DNA of 14,665 nucleotides from contig JAADBR010000110.1 in NCBI GenBank assembly GCA_009995705.1, positions 1-14,665 on the forward strand, given 5' to 3'. A program made the position numbers and the translations under genes. This document shows, one piece after another, positions 1-6,075 of the stretch (position 1 is the stretch's first letter; every line of letters begins with the position of its first letter). The notes below the pieces were generated by a model. It was not told the DNA's origin. It made no database searches and saw nothing but the letters and a program-made list of their open reading frames with translations. The DNA is from Microcystis aeruginosa W13-11. GTDB lineage: Bacteria; Cyanobacteriota; Cyanobacteriia; Cyanobacteriales; Microcystaceae.

Positions 1-48
1 TAAATTAGATTTGAGCAGAGTTACTAGAGGCATCTTGACAATGCCCAT

Positions 49-74
49 CAGAATTAGATTTTGGTCTAATTCTG
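49..74. repeat. Perfect 10-bp hairpin
   Basis: CAGAATTAGA (49-58) and TCTAATTCTG (65-74) are perfect reverse complements around a 6-nt loop. There is no U-tract on either side, so it is not a clear terminator. It may be the end of a mobile element that extends left of the window. Confidence 0.6.
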
Positions 75-83
75 TGCTAGAAT

Positions 84-104
84 CTGCGTCGCTTTAGCGC
101 GCAG
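84..104. repeat. GC-rich imperfect hairpin
   Basis: CTGCG (84-88) and CGCT (90-93) pair with AGCG (96-99) and CGCAG (100-104), leaving one bulged T at 89 and a 2-nt loop. It lies 10 bp after the 49-74 hairpin, so the two may belong to one structured element end. Function is unknown. Confidence 0.5.
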
Positions 105-149
105 AGTGTCAACTATCCGATAATTGTGCTGATTCTGACTTAAAAATAC

Positions 150-170
150 GCCAATTCAAGTCTGAATTGC
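150..170. repeat. Palindromic 21-bp repeat shared with the IS30-type end
   Basis: The core ATTCAAGTCTGAATTGC (154-170) is identical to 14482-14498, where it overlaps the stop codon of an IS30-type transposase. Over the full 21 bp only one base differs. The core is a near-palindrome (ATTCA, 4-nt spacer, TGAAT), so element orientation cannot be assigned from it. It may mark an IS30-type element lying to the left or a scar of one. Confidence 0.45.
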
Positions 171-262
171 TGCTTCTCCTCTGGTTTTGGCTGATAGCTT
201 ATGGATCAAAACTCATCTTAAAACAGAGGAGGAACAACAACGGTTCCCAACTTAGTTGGGGT

Positions 263-343
263 TTAACTAGGAGGATTTTTATGCCAAGTAAAATAAAAAG
301 TTGCTCCTTCACCTGCTTGAGATTTTATCCAAATTCTACCTCC
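263..343 (-). pseudogene. C-terminal scrap of a sensor histidine kinase
   Basis: The minus-strand frame encodes 26 residues beginning GGRIWIKSQAGEGATF and ending at TAA (263-265). The GGRIW followed by GEGATFYFTW pattern is the hallmark end of a HATPase_c domain of bacterial sensor kinases, covering the G2 box and final beta-strand. The H box, N box and F box are absent, so only the last part of the kinase remains. It abuts, in the same frame and with no spacer, the stop codon of another reading-frame scrap (344-529), which implies a deletion or recombination junction at about 343/344. Confidence 0.7.
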
Positions 344-529
344 TTAACTGTCTTTAGAGACTAGATAGCGATCGGTTGTTCTCCCCGGTTTTAGCCAGCG
401 TAAACCATCGCCAACATTGATATGTTCTGCTTGTGAAAAAGCTTGCTCAGAAGTGGCAACCCTTTCTAAAAAACGGAAGGGATCACAGTCATCATAATCA
501 TCGATCGCTTTTCTGGATAAAAAAGGTAC
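344..529 (-). pseudogene. Unrecognised gene remnant cut at a MITE
   Basis: An open minus-strand frame of 61 residues (including DPFRFLERVATSEQAF and GDGLRWLKPGRTTDRYLV) ends at TAA (344-346). Its composition looks like genuine protein, but it has no start codon at its open end: a TAA lies immediately upstream at 530-532, at the edge of the 531-626 MITE. The likely reading is the C-terminus of a gene truncated by that insertion. I do not recognise the family. Confidence 0.45.
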
Positions 530-530
530 T

Positions 531-626
531 TATAGCGGTTCCCACACCTGTCTAGCAAACTTAAACCTTTGCTGATTAAGCTTTTTAACATCGATAATGT
601 ACCTCTTGCGAACAGGAAACGCTATA
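531..626. mobile_element. 96-bp MITE with 12-bp terminal inverted repeats
   Basis: TATAGCGGTTCC (531-542) is the reverse complement of GGAAACGCTATA (615-626) with one mismatch. The ends begin and finish with TA, as expected for a Tc1/mariner/IS630-type element that targets TA, but no mobilising transposase is present in the window. One end touches the 344-529 remnant and the other lies 30 bp upstream of the MIF-family gene, so it may shape that gene's promoter. Confidence 0.6.
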
Positions 627-656
627 TTATAGAAAAATATTGCTGAGATTTTTCCT

Positions 657-1010
657 ATGCCTCTAATTAAAATTCAAACTTCTGTTACCTCCCCCAATGA
701 TGAGACGGTTAATCAACTTTTGCAGGGTCTTTCGGCTAAATTAGCTAAACATCTCCGGAAACCAGAATCCTATGTGATGACAGCTTTAGAATCGGGGATA
801 AAAATGACTTTTGCTGGCACTTTTGAGCCGGTGTGTTATGTGGAGATTAAAAGTGTTGGTTCTATTTCCGCCGCTCAAACTAAAAGCATGAGTAGTGATT
901 TTTGTCAAGAAATTGAGGCTTATTTAGGAATACCGAAAAATCGCATTTATCTAGAATTTGCCGAGGCGAAAGGTGATCTTTGGGGATGGAATGGCAGTAC
1001 TTTTGGTTAA
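657..1010 (+). CDS. MIF-family tautomerase (phenylpyruvate tautomerase-like)
   Basis: This 117-residue protein has the full length of the macrophage migration inhibitory factor (MIF)/D-dopachrome tautomerase family. These proteins form cytosolic trimers that interconvert keto and enol forms of aryl-pyruvates using an N-terminal proline. Pro2, exposed after Met removal, is present, and K35 aligns with the active-site lysine by my manual comparison. Y98 matches the active-site tyrosine. The terminal WGWNGSTFG closely resembles the WNNSTFA ending of animal MIF. Differences: the CxxC oxidoreductase motif of human MIF is missing (the matching stretch reads VCYV), and the asparagine two residues after the tyrosine is E100. 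The gene stands alone between a MITE and gene remnants. No Shine-Dalgarno is obvious. The physiological substrate cannot be told from sequence. Confidence 0.88.
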   Translation: MPLIKIQTSVTSPNDETVNQLLQGLSAKLAKHLRKPESYVMTALESGIKMTFAGTFEPVCYVEIKSVGSISAAQTKSMSSDFCQEIEAYLGIPKNRIYLEFAEAKGDLWGWNGSTFG

Positions 1011-1043
1011 TTTATGCCAAAATTATCAGAAATAGGGCTTATT

Positions 1044-1199
1044 TTAACTGGGGAACCTTTTCGCCTGTTCAATCCAAGCTAACATCACCGCAATATCGGG
1101 ACATAAATCGCGTCTTTGCAGATTAGCCACCTGAAAATTGATGTTTTTGCCAATTGCGGGGATGAGCCTTTTTCTGTCAACTCTTGAGGTTGACGCGTT
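1044..1199 (-). pseudogene. Unrecognised C-terminal gene remnant
   Basis: An open minus-strand frame of 51 residues ends at TAA (1044-1046) and contains NFQVANLQRRDLCPDIAVML followed by AWIEQAKRFPS. It reads like a real protein C-terminus, but a TGA (1200-1202) closes it upstream with no start codon. Its upstream part overlaps a small palindrome (GTCAAC 1176-1181 / GTTGAC 1189-1194), which may mark the breakpoint. I do not recognise the family. Confidence 0.4.
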
Positions 1200-1205
1200 T
1201 CATTT

Positions 1206-1235
1206 TTGAATTGGCGGATGGTATAAAAGTAGAAT
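1206..1235 (+). promoter_or_regulatory. Possible sigma70-type promoter for the DUF262-HEPN unit
   Basis: TTGAAT (1206-1211) and TAGAAT (1230-1235) are separated by 18 bp and read towards the DUF262 gene, whose ATG lies 138 bp downstream. The match to consensus is fair. The 1236-1373 leader contains a short inverted repeat (TGAAGT near 1284 / ACTTCA near 1346). No other gene is visible in the leader. Confidence 0.3.
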
Positions 1236-1373
1236 AGAGGGATTATACTGAGTATAGAAAAATTACAGCTTTGTTCCTAAAGATGAAGTGTAACCTAATT
1301 TGGTATCGAATCCTGACGACCGGCTCCCCAAAACGAAAACTGTGTACTTCACCATTAAGATAACTGCTATAAG

Positions 1374-2486
1374 ATGAATTTATTAGAAGAAGTTAAGGCA
1401 AAAACTAAAGAATTTCGTACCGATAACTATCCTATGTCAATCGGAGAGATTATTAGTCTTTATAATAACAAAGAAATGACAATTAATCCAGATTTTCAAA
1501 GATATTTTCGCTGGACAATAGCCCAAAAAAGCCGATTCATAGAATCGATACTATTAGGAATTCCTATTCCCTCTATTTTTGTCTATCAGAGAGAAGAAGA
1601 TAGTGTTTGGGAATTGGTGGATGGATTACAAAGGATTTCAACAATTTTGGAATTTGTTGGCGATTTAAGAGATGAGGACGATGAAACTAAGAAAAAACCG
1701 AAACTGGTGCTTCAAGGTACTAAGTTATTACCTAGCTTAAAAGGAGTTATGTGGGAAGGTGCAGAGGAAGGAGAGTATAATTTGCCCCCATCTCTAAAAA
1801 TAGATTTCAAAAGAGCGAAAATACAGGTTCAGATTATCCAAAAAGAATCGGATAAAAATGCTAAGTTTGAAGTTTTTGATCGTTTAAATGCCGGTGGCTC
1901 TTTTTTATCTTATCAAGAGGTGCGTAATTGTCTTTTGATTATGCTAGATAAAAGCCTATATAAGTGGTTAGAAGACTTGGCAGAAAATGAGGACTTTAAA
2001 AATTGTATTTCCCTATCCGAGCGATTAAGACAAGAACGCTACGACTTGGAACTAATTATCAAATATTTTGCCCTGTCTGCTCCCACATTTGATCCAAAAT
2101 CATTTAACAAACAAGATGTTAATGAATATTTGACTGACTATCTGATAGAACTATGTAATTCCACCACTTTTGAGCGTGTGTTAGAGCAACAAAAATTCGC
2201 TAAAATGTTTTCATTGCTTGCTCAAGCGACGAATGAAGATACTTTTACCAAATATGATGGAACAAGATTCAAGGGGAAATTTCTCGATTCTGCTTATGAA
2301 GCGATCACCACAGGATTACGAGAAAATATTGATGATTACTCCACTCAAGATATTGAACTGCTAAAAACAAAAGTTCAGGAAATGTGGTCAGAATCTGACT
2401 TCATTTCTAACATCGGTACAGGATCGAGAGCTAGAACTAGAATGCACAAAATGATTGAATTTGGCAAAAAATATTTTAAAAAGTAA
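1374..2486 (+). CDS. DUF262-domain (ParB/GmrSD N-terminal-like) protein
   Basis: The 370-residue protein has a DUF262 domain over about residues 20-190. Visible signatures are NPDFQR with R43 (38-43), LVDGLQR (81-87, a variant of the usual DGQQR), FDRLNAGG (168-175) and QEVRN (181-185). DUF262 is a ParB/sulfiredoxin-fold domain found in the type IV restriction enzyme GmrSD and many anti-phage proteins, where it can bind or hydrolyse nucleotides. The C-terminal half is helical and charged and lacks a recognisable DUF1524 HNH nuclease, so any nuclease activity probably comes from the partner. Its stop overlaps the start of the HEPN gene by 1 nt (TAATG), which implies translational coupling. The gene is visibly more A/T-rich than crhR or ilvA, consistent with horizontal transfer. 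Confidence 0.85.
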   Translation: MNLLEEVKAKTKEFRTDNYPMSIGEIISLYNNKEMTINPDFQRYFRWTIAQKSRFIESILLGIPIPSIFVYQREEDSVWELVDGLQRISTILEFVGDLRDEDDETKKKPKLVLQGTKLLPSLKGVMWEGAEEGEYNLPPSLKIDFKRAKIQVQIIQKESDKNAKFEVFDRLNAGGSFLSYQEVRNCLLIMLDKSLYKWLEDLAENEDFKNCISLSERLRQERYDLELIIKYFALSAPTFDPKSFNKQDVNEYLTDYLIELCNSTTFERVLEQQKFAKMFSLLAQATNEDTFTKYDGTRFKGKFLDSAYEAITTGLRENIDDYSTQDIELLKTKVQEMWSESDFISNIGTGSRARTRMHKMIEFGKKYFKK

Positions 2487-3142
2487 TGAGTAAAGATAAT
2501 AGAACTATCGAAATTTTCCAGGAAAACTTAGATGAAGATATGGCATGGCGAATCAGAGAACTTAGTATTTTAAAAACTAAAATTCCTCGACAAAAAGGAA
2601 CTGAGCAAGATGTATTAATTAGAGCCGGAATAAACACTCTCTATGCTCATTGGGAAGGTTTTATTAAATATGCAGCAGAATGTTATTTGCAGTTTGTTTC
2701 CTTAAGAAGATTAAATTATCATGAACTGGATTACTGTTTCGTTGCCCTTAGTTCTAGAAAATCTATAAATGAGTTAATAAAAACCAATAAATTTAAGTTA
2801 CAAAAAGAGATGATCAAAAATTTACTTGATAACCTAGAAAATAGAGCTTCTATACCCTACGAAAATATTATTAACACCAAATCTAATCTCAATTTTGAAG
2901 TTTTCACTGATATCTGTACTATTCTAGGAATTGATGATAGTAAATATCAACTGCGGCAGAAAGCTATTGATGAACAACTTCTCACCCAAAGAAATAAAAT
3001 TGCTCATGGCAAGTATTTAACTATCGATTATGAAGAATACATCAGTATTTATAATTTAGTAATTAAATTAATCAGAGATTTTAAAGAGGATCTATTAAAT
3101 GCCGCCGTGACGGAACAGTATAAAAAAGTCAAAAGTATATAG
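2486..3142 (+). CDS. HEPN RNase-like protein (MAE_28990/MAE_18760-type)
   Basis: The 218-residue, largely helical protein carries the HEPN catalytic signature R-x4-H as RNKIAH (R169, H174) near the C-terminus. An N-terminal segment, LYAHWEGFIKYAAECYLQFV (52-71), is typical of the HEPN family named after Microcystis MAE_28990/MAE_18760. HEPN proteins are usually metal-independent endoRNases used in toxin-antitoxin, abortive infection and restriction-linked systems. The ATG shares its A with the preceding TAA, so it should be made with the DUF262 protein as a likely sensor/effector or antitoxin/toxin pair. It is intact and A/T-rich. It ends 4 bp before a MITE. RNase activity is inferred from the motif, not shown. 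Confidence 0.82.
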   Translation: MSKDNRTIEIFQENLDEDMAWRIRELSILKTKIPRQKGTEQDVLIRAGINTLYAHWEGFIKYAAECYLQFVSLRRLNYHELDYCFVALSSRKSINELIKTNKFKLQKEMIKNLLDNLENRASIPYENIINTKSNLNFEVFTDICTILGIDDSKYQLRQKAIDEQLLTQRNKIAHGKYLTIDYEEYISIYNLVIKLIRDFKEDLLNAAVTEQYKKVKSI

Positions 3143-3145
3143 GGT

Positions 3146-3249
3146 TAATACTAAATCCGTTGAGTATGCGCTACATATCAGAACAGGCAAAAGGCAAGAG
3201 ACAAAAGGGGAAATAAATAATCAGTTTTTAATAACCGGATTTAGTATTA
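3146..3249. mobile_element. 104-bp MITE with ~16-bp terminal inverted repeats
   Basis: TAATACTAAATCCGTT (3146-3161) is the reverse complement of AACCGGATTTAGTATTA (3233-3249) except for one missing base. The interior has no coding capacity. It sits between convergent genes: 4 bp after the HEPN stop, and overlapping the last codons and stop of the minus-strand gene ending at 3221. No matching transposase is in the window. Confidence 0.7.
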
Positions 3250-4021
3250 CTCCATGACTATCAAGAACTGTTGAAATAGTAGCAAGAGACGAAGTTACTA
3301 ATCGGAGTAACTTGTCTTTCGTCTCTGCCAAATTCTTATCTTCTGTATCGCGCTGTAAACTTTGAGTATTATAAATTTTTTTAATTAAGTCTTGGCCAGC
3401 ATAAAAAACATTACTATCGGAATATTTGGTTGTACTGGCTTCTTCAAAAAATATATTAATTCCCTCTGACCATTCAGCTTTTAACTCTAAGTCATCCACT
3501 TGCTCTAATAGATTATTACCAGTAGATTGAAGTTCTTGAAGCTGCGTTTTGACATGAGGTGCTTTAGCATAAATTCTTCCCCAAGTGGTCAAAAAATCAA
3601 GAGTTTGTTCGGCAATTAAAGGGGTTCCGTCCGCAAGACTAACTTTAAAAAAAGCGTCGAGGGCAGGGGCAAGAAGCGCAAAAATTGGTAATTCCCAACT
3701 ATTGACAGAAGCGGTAAGAACAAGTAGGCTGATTCTAGATGGACTATCAGCGGGAATACTATTGCGAGATAAAATTGACGCAATAAATAACCAAATAACC
3801 TCATTATTAATCTCGCTGTCATTCTGTAGAAGCTTACGTCCCAATACTCCTAAGCCGATTTCTGAAGCTTCGATCGATCCCAGTGCCAACAGAGCGGCAA
3901 ACTCTCTAACATGACTATCTACCCTTCTCAGATTGCCGAAAGCTCTATCAATTTCTTCTCTAGCGTTATCACTATCGCCAGAGTCTAAAAATTGTTGTAC
4001 TCTTCTAAGCATCGTTGTCAT
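3221..4021 (-). CDS. Hypothetical helical protein, C-terminus altered by a MITE
   Basis: A 266-residue protein of unknown function. It is predominantly helical and leucine/alanine-rich, without a signal peptide, clear membrane segments or a catalytic motif. The first 60 residues (from MLRRVQQFLDSGDSDNAREE) look like a paired-helix repeat fold, which is only an impression. It begins inside the stop of the upstream gene (ATGA overlap at 4018-4021), so the two form a translationally coupled pair driven by the promoter at 4403-4433. The last eight residues (ILNPVIKN) and the TGA are encoded by the terminal repeat of the 3146-3249 MITE, so the original C-terminus was probably different or longer. 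An internal ATG (codon 4) is also possible as a start. Confidence 0.7.
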   Translation of the reverse strand: MTTMLRRVQQFLDSGDSDNAREEIDRAFGNLRRVDSHVREFAALLALGSIEASEIGLGVLGRKLLQNDSEINNEVIWLFIASILSRNSIPADSPSRISLLVLTASVNSWELPIFALLAPALDAFFKVSLADGTPLIAEQTLDFLTTWGRIYAKAPHVKTQLQELQSTGNNLLEQVDDLELKAEWSEGINIFFEEASTTKYSDSNVFYAGQDLIKKIYNTQSLQRDTEDKNLAETKDKLLRLVTSSLATISTVLDSHGVILNPVIKN

Positions 4022-4371
4022 TCTGTTTGGGGCGAAGGGATAAAGGTAAGACCACTGCGAATTTCAATATCTACACGGGCGTTTTTAGTTTCACGTTTAG
4101 AATCCTGAAATGGGTGCGGTTGTGCCTCTGGAGTGACACCACCTTGCTCACGAGCATTTGTAACAAAGCGTTCAGCTTTTCTAAAAGCTTGTTTCCGTTC
4201 CTCTCGTTGAAATTCATTACATTGCCCTTTAATCTTAGCAAGAAATAATAATCCCTCTTCAGCAGTAACAGGATTTTTTCTTGCCCAAGAACAACTGTAT
4301 CCACCCTTTTGCTGGATATCGTCTCCTTGAGCTTGTACCCTCCCACGATAAGGTTATGACGAACTCGGCAT
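4018..4371 (-). pseudogene. Hypothetical gene with in-frame TAA at codon 6
   Basis: Reading from ATG 4371-4369 gives MPSSS, then TAA (4356-4354), then an uninterrupted 111-residue frame (PYRGRVQAQGDDIQQKGG to FIPSPQTE) ending at TGA 4018-4020. Without the stop the product would be 117 residues; a C-to-T change of a CAA glutamine codon would explain it. The frame after the stop has no ATG, GTG or TTG, so it cannot easily start downstream. The promoter at 4403-4433 predicts a transcript start about 25 nt before this ATG. The ATGA overlap with the next gene argues that the frame was real. The protein is charged, with two cysteines in the first half (YSCSW and GQCNEF) and no family I recognise. 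It is either recently inactivated, a sequencing error, or dependent on readthrough. Confidence 0.6.
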
Positions 4372-4402
4372 ATTAAATGTTCAAATTTATTCATTTAAGA
4401 CA

Positions 4403-4433
4403 ATTATATAGTAATTATCAGCAAAAATGTCAA
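4403..4433 (-). promoter_or_regulatory. Strong sigma70-type promoter for the 4371-3221 operon
   Basis: On the minus strand a perfect TTGACA (4433-4428) is followed after 17 bp by TATATA (4410-4405), or after 19 bp by a perfect TATAAT (4408-4403). Predicted initiation near 4396 leaves a leader of about 25 nt before the ATG at 4371. Confidence 0.7.
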
Positions 4434-4528
4434 ACAAAGCTCAAATACTTGATTAGAATTAATTATCAAAAGTTTAGCTATAAAATTATGTAGAATGCTT
4501 TTGACGACGTACTGGGAAATTACCTGAC

Positions 4529-4566
4529 AAAAAAAAGTTGATAGAACCAAAAAGGTCTATCAACTC
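4529..4566 (-). terminator. Rho-independent terminator of crhR
   Basis: On the minus strand, GTTGATAG (complement of 4557-4564) pairs with CTATCAAC (complement of 4537-4544). Inner GGT/ACC pairs extend the stem, and a run of eight T follows (complement of 4529-4536). It lies about 30 bp past the helicase stop codon. Confidence 0.85.
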
Positions 4567-4594
4567 TTAAAGTTATCTATTCAAGAACTAAAAA

Positions 4595-6034
4595 TTAACG
4601 TTCCTGAAAGACGATTTTTTTGTCCAAGGAAGGACGGTTATTCGACTTAGAGGGGTACTTACTACCACCACTGCGGGGAGTTTTATTAATCACCGGTTTA
4701 CTGCTCGTCGGTGCGGGAACTTCCCAATCGGTTTTCATCCACTGGGGACAATTTTGATCGTAGATCATTTGCAGGGCAGCAGCTGCGATCGCTTGGGGAT
4801 CGTATTCTTCACTTAAATCGCGCACTAAAGGCAAGAAAGAAGCCATCCGTTCCCCCGATAAAGCCTCTTTTAGCTGATTTTGCAGCTTGGCCAGGCGTTT
4901 TGCTTCTACTTCCGCGCGACTAGGAATGGGACTAGATTCCAGACGTTGACGCAGACGCTGTTCAATCTGACGTAATAAACGCCGATCGATCGGTTCTACT
5001 AAAGATATAGCAGTTCCCGTTTTACCGGCGCGGCCGGTGCGGCCAATGCGGTGAATATAGGTTTCCGCATTATCTGGCAGATCATAGTTAATAACGTGGC
5101 TGAGATTTTCCACATCTAGACCGCGGGCCGCGATATCCGTGGCTACCACTAATTTAATTTTGCCCTCGCGGAAACGTTGCACCAGTCGTTCCCGTTGCAC
5201 TTGGCTTAAGTTACCGTGATATTCATCCACCGTTTGTCCCGCTTCTTGCAGTTTGCTGGTTAATTCGGCCGCGGTTTGCTTGGTGCGGACGAAAATAATC
5301 GCCGATTCTAGGGGTTCGATCTCTAACAGGGGTTGCAGGACTTTTAATTTCGTCCAACCGCGAGGGATCATATAAATTTTCTGTTCGATTTTAGCAGGGG
5401 CGGCCTGGGGTTGAGAAACCGTCACAGAAACGGGAGATTTCAAGAAATTAGCGATTAGATCGCGGATTTCCCGGGGCATAGTGGCCGAGAAACAGGCAGT
5501 TTGACGGGTGGAGGGGGATGCTTGCAGAATCTTCTTAACATCATCGATAAAACCCATACTGAGCATTTCGTCCGCTTCATCGAGGACTACCCAGTTTAGG
5601 GATTCGAGATGGAGTTTTTTGCGATCAAGCAGATCAATTACCCGGCCAGGAGTCCCGACCACAATCTGGACACCTTTTTCCAGACTGCGGATCTGACGTT
5701 CCATGGATTGACCACCACAGACTGTCAGGATAAAGAGACGACGATCATCAGAGAAATCTTTGATGGCGCTGGCCACCTGTTGGGCTAATTCCCTGGTGGG
5801 GGTGAGGATTAAAGCTTGAACGTTAGGATTTTTGGTGTCCATGCGTTCCAGTAAAGGCAGGGAATAGGCGGCGGTTTTGCCGGTTCCCGTTTGTGACATT
5901 CCTACCATGTCATGCCCTTCTAGAAGGAGAGGGATGGCTTTGGTTTGAATTTCCGTGGGGGTAGTGAATCCAAGCGTTTCTAGGTGTTGAATACGACTAT
6001 CGGATAAACCTAAATTGTTGAAACCAGTGGTCAT
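4595..6034 (-). CDS. crhR: DEAD-box RNA helicase, CrhR-like
   Basis: A 479-residue ATP-dependent RNA helicase with the full motif set: Q motif (about 5-30), SQTGTGKT (47-54), PTRELAQQ (79-86), TPGR (128-131), DEAD (152-155), SAT (183-185), IIFVRTK (246-252), ARGLDVE (303-309) and HRIGRTGR (328-335). The C-terminal tail from about residue 440 is basic and low in complexity (PRSGGSKYPSKSNNRP), as usual for RNA contacts outside the core. Length, core sequence and position downstream of rimO match CrhR of Synechocystis, a cold- and redox-regulated helicase that unwinds and anneals RNA. The gene starts 41 bp after the rimO stop. That spacer is A/U-rich, fitting the known RNase E-type processing of the Synechocystis rimO-crhR transcript, although processing here is inferred. 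A strong terminator follows. Confidence 0.92.
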   Translation of the reverse strand: MTTGFNNLGLSDSRIQHLETLGFTTPTEIQTKAIPLLLEGHDMVGMSQTGTGKTAAYSLPLLERMDTKNPNVQALILTPTRELAQQVASAIKDFSDDRRLFILTVCGGQSMERQIRSLEKGVQIVVGTPGRVIDLLDRKKLHLESLNWVVLDEADEMLSMGFIDDVKKILQASPSTRQTACFSATMPREIRDLIANFLKSPVSVTVSQPQAAPAKIEQKIYMIPRGWTKLKVLQPLLEIEPLESAIIFVRTKQTAAELTSKLQEAGQTVDEYHGNLSQVQRERLVQRFREGKIKLVVATDIAARGLDVENLSHVINYDLPDNAETYIHRIGRTGRAGKTGTAISLVEPIDRRLLRQIEQRLRQRLESSPIPSRAEVEAKRLAKLQNQLKEALSGERMASFLPLVRDLSEEYDPQAIAAAALQMIYDQNCPQWMKTDWEVPAPTSSKPVINKTPRSGGSKYPSKSNNRPSLDKKIVFQER

Positions 6035-6075
6035 AAGGGTTGTTTTGTGGGAATTAAATTAGAAAAATCGAAAAA

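Larger units (their letters stand above)
1..262. other. Non-coding left flank with hairpins
   Basis: I see no convincing gene here; the open frame crossing 167-364 on the plus strand has no family resemblance and is antisense to a recognisable kinase remnant. The stretch holds two strong hairpins (49-74 and 84-104), a short palindromic sequence that recurs near the right end of the window (150-170), and a hairpin at 246-260 (stem CCCAAC / GTTGGG, 3-nt loop). The last lies just downstream of the minus-strand kinase remnant and may be its old terminator stem, although it lacks a U-tract. Confidence 0.6.

Noticed and set aside
167..364. Plus-strand 65-residue open frame
   Set aside because: Antisense to the recognisable kinase C-terminus, with low-complexity start and no family resemblance.
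4071..4394. Minus-strand 107-residue open frame starting MNKFEHLI
   Set aside because: It would start almost at the predicted transcription start and lies out of frame over the 4018-4371 gene, which has the coupled ATGA end and more protein-like composition.
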